A stretch of 23,515 nucleotides of DNA from Lingula anatina (Eukaryota; Brachiopoda; Lingulata; Lingulida; Lingulidae). A program made the translations under genes and the position numbers. The stretch is taken from the NCBI RefSeq assembly GCF_001039355.2, contig NW_019774291.1, positions 228,395-251,909 on the forward strand, written 5' to 3'. Under the pieces are notes generated by a model that searched no databases, was not told the DNA's origin, and worked only from the letters and a program-made list of their open reading frames with translations. Shown here piece after piece: positions 9,606 to 17,403 of this stretch. Every line of letters starts with the position of its first letter. Within the stretch, counting starts at the first letter, position 1.

Positions 9606-9860
9606 CCTGTAATGGATCTATCGGTATTTGGATATTAAAATACGTGGATCTATAGGTATGCGGATTTAAAGGACGTGGGTTTATGAGGACGTCGTATCTA
9701 TAGGAACGCAAATATATAGGACAGCAGTAAAAAATCGGATCTATCGGTATTTAAATCTAAAAAGACGTTTTTTCAGTTTTTCCTTTATGTATCTATCGGT
9801 AACGGGAGTATAGGGACGTGTAATATTTTGGGACTAAATTTTATCCGTACGATAGAGGTA
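9606..9860 (-). repeat. Right array of the same ~16-bp unit, inverted
   Basis: The complement of this stretch shows the same unit (ACGTCC..TATAGAT, ACCGATAGAT, ACGTCCTC) in degenerate tandem form. Together with 8797-8945 it frames a ~0.65-kb core in inverted orientation. Confidence 0.7.
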
Positions 9861-10052
9861 CATGTAGGGTCGAAATTCCACAAAAATGGAAGCCATTTTG
9901 AGGGTAATTTCGACATTTTTTCTGCTTTTTCTCTTATTTTGCTTTTATAACAGCATCCTCCTTGCTCATGTAGCTTCTTTGATTTGCTATTGAAACATAC
10001 ACAACGATGTCATGAGAATTTGGTCGGCTATCTAAATTTAAATTTCGTTCTT

Positions 10053-10103
10053 GTTATGCCCCCCCTTCGGACCAATGAACCTTCGGACTATCGAGACACC
10101 CCC
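10053..10103. mobile_element. Half copy of the GGGGGC-end MITE at the duplication edge
   Basis: Matches the right end of 20889-21047 (TTCGGACCAATGAACC then TTCGGACTATCGAGAC and CCCCCG) but has no left half. It stops exactly where the copied exon 3/intron 3 piece begins (10104). Confidence 0.7.
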
Positions 10104-10262
10104 GTGAAATGGTATGGTGACTAAATATTAAGTAGGGCCTTTTCTTCATGGGAGTGCAAACCCCATGGGTATGAACATGAAGATTTTTTATGATTACTTT
10201 ATATTTGGGAGTTCATACTTGAATCAATCACTTGGAAACATTTTTCCTTTTCCTCTATCTTT
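10104..10262 (-). pseudogene. Orphan copy of the exon 3 / intron 3 junction
   Basis: Bases 10104-10262 match 14663-14821 with few differences. The piece has the last 44 nt of exon 3 (10262-10219), the donor AA|GTATGA and the first ~115 bp of the intron, but no acceptor and no start. It marks the upstream edge of the duplicated unit in the downstream copy. Confidence 0.85.
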
Positions 10263-10936
10263 CTTGATTTATATTTTCAGTCTTGTGCATCAGCAGCACT
10301 CTTTCCTGAGTACATTGTCCACTCTGGTGGTAATATTGTAGGTACTTGGAAAACTGTCAAAGGCTGGTGATATTGGCTAGTGATGTTGATGTCAAGATAG
10401 AGTTGGATTCTTTTTAGATAGAGTTGGATTCTTTTTACTACCTTATCAACTGCCAAAGAAAATGCAATTAATTATCAGGATTAGTAAAATGTTGCTCAAA
10501 AATTGTGCCACTAAACAGAGTTTTAAAGGTTAATTTAAACTAATCTTTTGAATAATTTTTTCTATTGTACATACGCATGAAAGTTTAGCATTCAACTATG
10601 CAAGTTAAAGTTATATACATGTATTTAGAACTTGAGAAATCATTATCTGTGATTCTTTGTTATTATTGATAAGAAAATGGACACTGGAAATGTTTCACAG
10701 ATTGTATAATATTTTTTCTTTCCATCCCATTGTGATTTTCAATTACATGGAATATCTGTGTTTGTATACGTTATGTTCTATGGATATATTTTGTTGAGGC
10801 GTTGTTTTAAAGAGTCAGTGTTGTATTTACCTAAACTACATCTCTAAGAAAATGATTGACATAGTAATTTCAATTAGATGAAACTTAAAAATTAAATGCT
10901 CATGGTGCTTTGTAGCCATGGATTTGTAAGCTTGCT

Positions 10937-11466
10937 ATGATCAATAAAATGAAGTATAGATACAAAAACCACAAGACCTCTTTCAACTGCTTATCCAAAC
11001 ACCACCATACCTCATTAAGCAACTATATTTGGACTCTTAAGGAAAAAAAATCAACTATGAACTGAAGTAGTCAATACTAAGGAAAGTAGACCATATTCAA
11101 ACACAACCAAACGGTGTTAGCTCTGCCTATGGGAAAAGTTTAACATCATTACTGCGGAAGGACAGAAAACACTGAACTCAAAAAATGAACTCGTCAGTAA
11201 ATGCCGACATTCCAGAAAAAACTTGCTGAAAAACATGGATTATACGCACCGATTTTCCAAAGTTACTTATATATTTGTCTCAAAACCACAGTCATTTATA
11301 ATGTAACGTAACAGCATTCCTTTGTTACCTGTATGTGCGATGTGGTGCTAACATCACATGCATATTTTTTTGTGCGATGTTTTGCATCAACCATTTGAAG
11401 TTAGTCTTCTTTTGTATTTTGATCTGTTTGGGCCCCTGACGAGGCCTCCGGGCCGAAACAGCTGTA
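10937..11466 (+). mobile_element. 3' fragment of a Penelope-like retroelement, copy B
   Basis: Duplicate of the fragment at 1841-2368. The GIY-YIG-region frame is broken by a one-base loss in the A-run near 11043 and by later changes. The 3' tail and ribozyme core are preserved. Confidence 0.75.
11436..11466 (+). ncRNA. Hammerhead ribozyme core, minimal type (copy B)
   Basis: Same core as at 2338-2368 without a change: CTGACGA 11436-11442, stem II 11443-11454, GAAA 11455-11458, ACAGCTGT 11458-11465, A11466. The base before it differs from copy A (GGGCCC instead of GCGCCC), again not pairing with the TA run after it. Confidence 0.7.
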
Positions 11467-11614
11467 TATATATATATATATATTTTTTTTTTCTTGGTTT
11501 CAAGATCAAAGCAAAGTGTACATGACCTATTAATGTATAATTTTTAACACCTATAACACACTTATGCAAAACTCCCAAAGCAATATTATATATGATACTC
11601 AATGAAGAGCTTCC

Positions 11615-11626
11615 TTTATTTTTATT
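11615..11626 (-). terminator. Overlapping AATAAA poly(A) signals of the THAP-C2H2 gene
   Basis: The minus strand reads AATAAAAATAAA about 260 nt after the stop codon, giving a short 3' UTR of low complexity. The equivalent in the duplicated block is AATAAA at 2517-2512, at a similar distance from the pseudogene stop. Confidence 0.5.
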
Positions 11627-11885
11627 GAATAAAAAACTTGAAAACACTTCTCACATACAGCACTGTGCAATTCCCAAATACCTACATATTAGCCAATTCA
11701 TATACATTTAAGGTACATATCATTTTATCAAGTGATTTGTTGGCATTTAAATATATTCAATATGTATATCAAATTAAATGAATAAAATAAAAATAAGATT
11801 CATGAATTTGTTCATGCAAATTGCACCTTGTGCGAAAACAATTCATAGTATTACTAGTAGTAAATTCACTTTATAATTTAAACAT

Positions 11886-13371
11886 TTAGCTCTTGTGAAT
11901 AGCTTCATGTCTTTTAAGATCTTTCTCGTAAGCGAAAACTTTCCAGCAAGAATGGCAGTTGAAAGTCCTAACATTGGTGTGGATCCTCTCGTGGCTGTTA
12001 CGTGTACCAGATTGTGTAAACCCTTTTCTGCAGAATCTACACTTGAATGGTCTTTCTCCTGTGTGAACTCGTTCATGGTTAACAGCAGCAGTCTTCTGCA
12101 CAAAGCTTCTCTCACAGAATCGGCATTTATGTGGCCTTTCTCCAGTATGGGTCATTTCATGCAGTACTAAACTTCCCCTTTTAGCGAATGTCTTTCCACA
12201 AATCTTACAAACATGTGGCTTCTCACCTAAATGAGATCTTTCATGAAGAGTAATTCTATACATCGTAGGAAAGTCTTGACCACAGTACTGGCAGATGTAC
12301 ACTTTTGGCTCTCTCGGTTTTGTATGAGTCCATTCATGAGCCTCACGTTCCTTTTCGTAAACCAGACAATTACACATTTTACATCTATATATTTCTGAAA
12401 CATCTTTGTGCATGATGTTGTGTAAACGGAGACGCACAAAGGAACCAAAACTCTTCCCACAAGTCTCACAGATGAAAGACCCATTTCCATGTTCCTTTTG
12501 ATCCATCTCTTTTTTGATTTTTATATTAGATTTCTTTGCTTTCAATATAGAAATGTCACTAGACATTTTTTCTGGTTCTTCATAAGTATGCTTAGTTGCA
12601 ATTTTGTTTTTCACAGTAATATGTGGCTCAGAGGCAATAGTGCCAACAACAAGTGCATTTTCTTGATCTGACAAGAGATGTCCTCTATGAGTAGAACCCA
12701 AAGAGCTTGTTAGAACTGTATTGGAAGAAACACTTGATGTTATGGTCATCTTATTGGCTGCTGTCTTGGTTGGTATTTCACTATGAATAACATTTGGTTG
12801 AGTAGAAACAACATGAGGACTTTTTGAATCCACATCTTTGTTAAGCATCAGCTCCCTTTTTTGGACTGGAATTAATAAACATGTTGGATTAGGATGCTTA
12901 GAATTAGTCAAGATGACTAAGTATTTCTTTCCTGCAACTTTAACTCCACTAGAATCAACCTGTTTAATTGATGCGTTTTGGTCAGTTTTTGTTTTTGGTA
13001 TGATCTGTGTATTTGCAGATGCCTCTTGCTGTCCTTTGGTTTCAGAGACAACTTGAGTCAAAGTATTACTGTGATCTGAATATTGCTCTCTTTTCGTGTC
13101 AGAGACAGCGTGAATAATGGAATTACTGTGAACTGAATCTTGCTCCCTTGTATTGCCTGAGTCAGCCTGAACAATAGAGTTACTATGATCTGAATCTTGC
13201 TGTCTTCCAGTGTCAGTGACTGTTTCAGAAATGAAAGTATCCTGCTCTGTCTCTTGCTGTCTTCTGGCGTACAATTTACTTTGAGAATTGTAATTGTAAT
13301 GTGTTAAACTGTGCACCCCTTTGGTGTCAGTAATAACTGGATGAAGAATATTGGTACCACCTTTGCAGTAG
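11886..13371 (-). CDS. Exon 5: Ser/Gln/Asp-rich 20-residue repeats and seven C2H2 fingers
   Basis: A terminal exon of 1486 nt. The first part (protein residues ~300-371) holds about four degenerate 20-residue repeats built on REQDSxHSNSIxxA, giving a polar disordered region. A small conserved-looking segment, AGKKYLVIL, follows, then a Lys-rich stretch. Residues 548-739 hold seven fingers. Fingers 1 and 3-7 are C-x2-C-x12-H-x3-H; finger 2 has x11 and lacks the usual Phe, so it is degenerate. TGERP-type linkers join fingers 4-5 and 5-6, with GEKP between 3 and 4, suggesting sequence-specific DNA binding by fingers 3-6. The stop is TAA at 11888-11886. Confidence 0.92.
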
Positions 13372-16043
13372 CTGAAATAGAAAACTTAAGTAAAAGTTAT
13401 ATATTCATTTATCAACAGTATCATAAAGATACAACTTAATTGTTTTTGTTTTTCTTGGTTCTTAATCTTAATTTCCATTAAAATTAAAGGTTAATTTGAT
13501 GCAAGTGTGGATTCAGTATAACACATTAATCCCAGGGGCGGATTTAGGCGGTCTTCTGTGTCTTCCGGAAGACGGTCAGGTTTTTAAGTTTACATTGAGG
13601 GGTATCTAATTCTTTCTGTCGGAAGACAGTCAAAAATAGTAGATGGATCAACAAAGATGATTTGGAAGACTGTCAGAAAATATCTCTGGATCCGCCCCTG
13701 AATCCATTCTACTAGTTTCTTATATGACTAAAATAAACTTGACCTGCCAAGTTGCAAAATAAAGTAATCCCTCGATCAGCCAAAAAAATAGCTTTAAAAC
13801 AGCACCTCTTTCTAATTTCTGGTTGAAAATTGACCTACTTATATCTATATGGTAAATGATCCACTTTTCAGAAAAAGACCCCCCTCCCCCAGTGAAATTG
13901 CTGGCTATGGGCCTGGTTCTAATATACAAATTGTCATATTAAACCAGACATTGATAAAGCTCAAGATAACTTATTTTAATGGTGAAACTTACTAGTCCAT
14001 CAAATGTTTTGCCAGGCTTTCATTTGTTTCCAACTGTAGTCTATCTTTTAAAGCATTCCATCTTGGCAATTGCTGACCAATGTTTATCCCTATCCCCGAT
14101 TCCAGGAATTGCTCCAAGGGCCTGATGACCTTTTCTTGAGATGGGGTCCCTTCTTTATCTAATTCAAACTGAGAACCTGAATTGATTAAAAAGAGAAAAC
14201 TATGAAGGAAATGGTTCTTAATTTAATTTGCTTTGAAGAAAATGAAGTCATTCTATCATGTAATAATTATTTGAATTCACCTGGCCTGTACATATATAAT
14301 TCAAAGCATGCCACTGTGTCATGAAAATCTGACTGCCCTAAAGGGTGACTCATCATGAAATTCCCCCCCCCCCCTCCAAAGAATTATTTGACTCTCCTCA
14401 CAAAACTTCATTAATCTTATTTTAAGTGAGTATATGACTTTTATCTAGTAGTATGATGGAGGATACATTGGCACTTTTTGTTACTATGCAAGTAAAAATT
14501 TTCATGAGAAAATAAAATTAAAAATGTGTATTTTACTACCCAATGACTCCCCTAAGAAAAAACTATTTCTTTGATATTTGGGAATCATTCAACATCTTTC
14601 CTTTAGTATACTTTTTGGAGAATACATTGGAAATATTTGAAAGTTTGATGGAAAAATATTGGGTGAAATGGTATGCTGACTAAATATTAAGTATGGCATT
14701 TTTTTCATGGGAGTGCAAATCCCATGGATATGAACATAAAGATTTTTTATGATTATTTTATATTTGGGAGTTCATACTTGAGTCAATCACTTGGAAACAT
14801 TTTTCCTTTTCCTCTATCTTTGTTATCTCTGCACTCCTTTCAGAATGACAAGTAACAGCTGCTTCTGCTTCACAGTGTGGTGCATTCAAAAATTCTGCAG
14901 TATCTTGGTCATCAGTGGCTACATCATCCATTTTCTCAGTCTGGCAAACCTCTCTTACTTCCATGTAAAATAAATTGTTTTTATAAATATTAAATACCTT
15001 TAAATGCTTTTAGATAAAAGCCTCAATAATTATCTGCAGATTTAATCTGCAGACAAGAAAGGTCAGTGAAAATCGGAGTACATGTGTATAAATTGAACAG
15101 TTAAACATTTTGGTGCTGTACACTACATACTATACACACTACCATAACTTACAGTGATATTTGAATATCAGTATCATTCTATTTGTTTAAGGAGGATCCC
15201 TACATTGCATTGGTGCTCCCATGCAAATGTTGATGGAATCATGGCACTGCCATCTTTCGAATATCCAATAACTTTAAATAATTATTTGATAACTTACAAA
15301 CAGGGATCCACCTAGAATACAGTTTATACCATTAAGATGTTCACAATACAGATTCAATAACAGTCTTTGTACAAGTCATGGTTATTAAGTGAAGAGCATC
15401 AACAAGTTAAAACATTACTTTAAAAAAATAGCCTAAATTATACCCGTTTTATATCTGGAACACTTTACACTTTTCTTTTCGTGTCGTTTTGCTGTTCTCT
15501 GCTTGGGGCCTTTTCTCTGTCGGCGGTTAATCTTGGATACCTGAAATGAAGTACAAAACCAGCCCGTATGTCAAATATAACAAAATTTTAGAAATATCTA
15601 TGGAGTATTAGCAATTTCTATTTCATAAATAAATAAATACTGACAATATACAACAATATGCCAAAATGTCAATTCATATGTTGCACACGACTCAGAGTAT
15701 CAGTAACAGTAGTTTTATTCAGGAATCTCTGTGGAGAAGGTACTTGTATTATTTCTGTACTCACTTGTTCTGGACACGCTAGCGCCGATATTGGGTCAGG
15801 ATATTCCTCTGTGGGTCCGTTTCCACCCACAAAATGTTTGCTACACATGTAGGTGTATTTGGAAATCTTGTCCATGTTGAATTGCTCCATAGGCCTTCCA
15901 CATAAGTGAACCCACCGCTTGCATTTCTCGAAATTAGTTTTTTGCTTAGGAAAAGGCAAGAAAAAAACACCTGCCATGTACGACTTGTCAGCGTGCCTAG
16001 AGTCACTTTTGCAAGTGCCATAAGCACAATGCTTATGCACCAT
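11886..16043 (-). CDS. THAP plus seven C2H2 zinc-finger protein, five-exon model
   Basis: Predicted nuclear DNA-binding protein of 741 aa. Modelled exons: 16043-15765 (THAP), 15540-15444 (basic), 14957-14778 (acidic linker), 14176-13993 (Trp/Leu-rich module), 13371-11886 (repeats plus fingers). Phases join at every step and the total is 2226 nt. Junctions 3-4 and 4-5 are well supported: GTATGA and GTAAGT donors, good acceptors, and the duplicated copy keeps the junction 4-5 splice sites. Junction 1-2 uses a GTGAGT donor and a TTTCAG acceptor, both phase 0. Junction 2-3 is the weak point: the acceptor at 14958 is poor, and an alternative pair (15469 to 14949) is also in phase. If that join is wrong, the THAP exons and the C2H2 exons belong to two genes. 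The last exons and 3' flank were duplicated downstream, where they decayed. The target gene and role are unknown. Confidence 0.72.
13533..13700. mobile_element. hAT-like MITE family 1, copy 2
   Basis: 168 bp beginning CAGGGGCGGATTTAGG and ending GGATCCGCCCCTG, with 5-bp target duplication AATCC (13528-13532, 13701-13705). Interior palindrome around CTTCCGGAAG. It lies in intron 4 of the THAP-C2H2 gene and is absent from block A. Confidence 0.88.
13993..14176 (-). CDS. Exon 4: Trp/Leu-rich module often seen before fingers
   Basis: An exon of 184 nt with a TTCAG acceptor and a GTAAGT donor. It contains LPRWNALKDRLQLETNESLA followed by KHLMDYY. The pattern RW..LK..L.L.....LA..L.dy recalls a small helical region found ahead of the fingers in many invertebrate C2H2 proteins; it may mediate protein contact, but that role is my inference. 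The copy at 4224-4038 has the same exon with one in-frame extra codon, so this module stayed under a similar frame after duplication. Confidence 0.78.
14778..14957 (-). CDS. Exon 3: acidic linker
   Basis: Encodes about 60 residues rich in Asp/Glu with scattered Cys and no recognised domain. The donor TCAA|GTATGA leaves phase 1 and joins exon 4 to give ...VIDSSSQFE.... The last 44 nt of this exon and the start of the following intron are copied at 10104-10262, which shows the segment belonged to the duplicated gene. The 5' boundary is uncertain (14957 or 14949), or the exon could be a first exon starting at the ATG at 14964. Confidence 0.6.
15444..15540 (-). CDS. Exon 2: short basic segment, probable nuclear localisation signal
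   Basis: Follows a TTTCAG acceptor in phase with the THAP exon and encodes about 32 residues rich in Lys and Arg (for example NRRQRKGPKQRTAKR). Such a basic patch after a THAP domain suits nuclear import. The 3' end is uncertain: a donor at 15444 (G|GTATAA, phase 1) or one at 15469 (AGT|GTAAAG, phase 0). Without splicing the frame stops at TAG shortly after. Confidence 0.55.
15765..16043 (-). CDS. Exon 1: THAP domain
   Basis: Encodes 93 aa. The THAP C2CH zinc ligands are C6, C11, C67 and H70 (C-x4-C...C-x2-H). Family landmarks are present: P32, W44 and F71 following CSKH, then the tail GGNGPTEEYPDP often seen in invertebrate THAP proteins. The start is taken at 16043 because THAP domains begin at the Met just before the first Cys; an upstream in-frame ATG at 16079 would add 12 residues of no known type. 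The exon ends at a GTGAGT donor. Read without splicing, the frame continues to 15669 and stops. THAP domains also occur in P-element-like transposases, but no transposase catalytic domain follows here. Confidence 0.88.
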
Positions 16044-16106
16044 CGCGGTTATAAATATCAAATTTGTGCACTCAATCAATCCAGAGCCCAGTGCTGGTCC
16101 TTCCTC

Positions 16107-16134
16107 ACTTCCTGCGCAGTAAGCTATTGCGCAG
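16107..16134 (-). promoter_or_regulatory. Possible TATA-less promoter elements of the THAP-C2H2 gene
   Basis: Within 100 bp upstream of the THAP start codon the minus strand has two TGCGCA motifs (NRF1-like half sites) and an ETS-type AGGAAGTG. Such a combination is common in broadly expressed animal promoters. No TATA box is evident. Motif evidence only. Confidence 0.28.
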
Positions 16135-17305
16135 TATCAACTTTACTAAAATTTCAGTGATAAAATTTAATAATTTCGTGCTCTTCTTACTAGATCTACT
16201 TCAAAATGGGTTCAATGTCACACCAAAGTATGTAAATATATAGGAAAATATGCAGGATAACGCTTTGCGTGATGCAACTACATGTACACGTGCCTCACAC
16301 AGATATTATGCCTTTGAAAGTTTGAATATTCCCACTGGTAGTCTATTAAAAATTGTACCTCACTGTGGCACTTTTTTGTTTTTTTAAGTATGAACTAAAG
16401 CAATGTCAGCGCTAACTTTAAGCAGTAGATAAGTACGAACGTGATTATTCAATCCCTCTGATATCATAATTTATCAACCAGTCAATATCTGGAGTTGAAC
16501 AATACTAGTATCTGTGGAGGGGAGTGTTTGGGGGGGGGGGGGGGTGGAGGCCAATTAGTAAGCAATCATATCGACGTGATTGCTTCTCTGGTAAATTATC
16601 TGAGAAATCCAAAATATTTTTTGACTCAAAAATGGTACAATATTTTATTTTAAATTATATTGGTATTATATTTTTGTTAAATGATCTGGAAGAGAGTAGA
16701 ATGGCAGCACCCTGAGCTTCCTCTTCACTATAGCCTATCTTCATCCTGTCAAGTAACTTGACACGATGAAGATAGGCTATAGTGAAGAAGTTAGTGTCAA
16801 GTTATCTCTGAAGCTCAGGGTGAATGGCAGTGAATGAAAAGTTAAATCAATGAATCATGTATAATTGTATTTAATCTATCAAATGTACCGTGCAATTTGC
16901 ATAAGTACATTTGTGGGCTGAAATAGGGCTCAAGTTTGAAAAGCAAACAAATTGGATAATTTTCCCTGTTATATATGAAGTTTTTTTTTTTTTTTTTTCT
17001 TTTTTGAAATTTTCCATTTTTTTACAATTCAGCATTTTCTAGGTTTGACTTAAATTTCCGTGGTTCTCAAACTATGTGCCTATTTATAATATAATATATA
17101 TGATTATATTAATATATGATTAATATAAGTATATAGTATTTTAACTGTCTATCCATTTGGCAGCTTTGCTGCTTTGTTAAAGTTCCACTAACAAGAATTA
17201 GAAAATCTTTTTTAAAATAAACATTTTAATTGATGGCATGGATTAAGTCCCAGAAATCAACTAGTTTAAACGTAGATTGCAAGGACATTTAAGGTACAAT
17301 GGATG
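16135..17305. other. Intergenic spacer between the THAP-C2H2 and P450 genes
   Basis: Holds a poly-G run (16530-16544), the hairpin MITE at 16708-16822, a poly-T run near 16981-17000 and AT-rich palindromic sequence at 17078-17140. The two genes run the same way, so this is the P450 3' flank and the far upstream region of the THAP gene. Confidence 0.6.
16708..16822. mobile_element. Hairpin MITE family 2, copy 1
   Basis: 115-bp inverted repeat with CACCCTGAGC...GCTCAGGGTG ends and a perfect 8-bp target duplication AATGGCAG (16700-16707, 16823-16830), as made by hAT transposases. The left arm lacks about 20-35 bp present in the right arm and in copy 2. Confidence 0.92.
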
Positions 17306-17311
17306 TTTAAT
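17306..17311 (-). terminator. Candidate poly(A) signal of the P450 gene
   Basis: ATTAAA on the minus strand, 93 nt after the P450 stop codon. Two further ATTAAA hexamers lie nearby (about 17322 and 17225). No AATAAA is seen closer. Confidence 0.25.
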
Positions 17312-17403
17312 CAAAAACGATTTAATTGACGAATAATCAAAAGGCTGTTTTTAAAAAGTTCCGTTTAAATTTATCGTGTTTTAACATTTAACTATTAAAA
17401 TTG

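Larger units (their letters stand above)
6750..10103. other. Gene-free interval made largely of transposon sequence
   Basis: Contains the 5' flank of the Lys/Arg-rich gene, the 467-bp foldback, the TTAA MITE, the inverted 16-bp arrays and the half MITE. The stretches 6900-7125, 7612-8059, 8390-8790 and 9861-10050 show nothing I can name. A short inverted pair GTCGAAATT/AATTTCGAC brackets 9869-9914. Confidence 0.55.
10260..14268. repeat. Segmental duplication, block B
   Basis: The partner of block A, carrying the intact terminal exons. It has lineage-specific changes: a 21-bp tandem repeat at 10395-10436 (single in A), a longer (TA)n run, and an extra ~350 bp in intron 4 containing the MITE at 13533-13700. 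Confidence 0.92.

Noticed and set aside
15669-16079. THAP frame read unspliced as a 136-residue protein from the ATG at 16079
   Set aside because: The THAP domain starts naturally at the Met at 16043, and a GTGAGT donor at 15764 leads in phase to a basic exon. The tail after the donor looks non-coding.
17078-17140. AT-rich palindromic stretch as a replication or matrix element
   Set aside because: Low-complexity TA/AT sequence; no specific motif supports a function.
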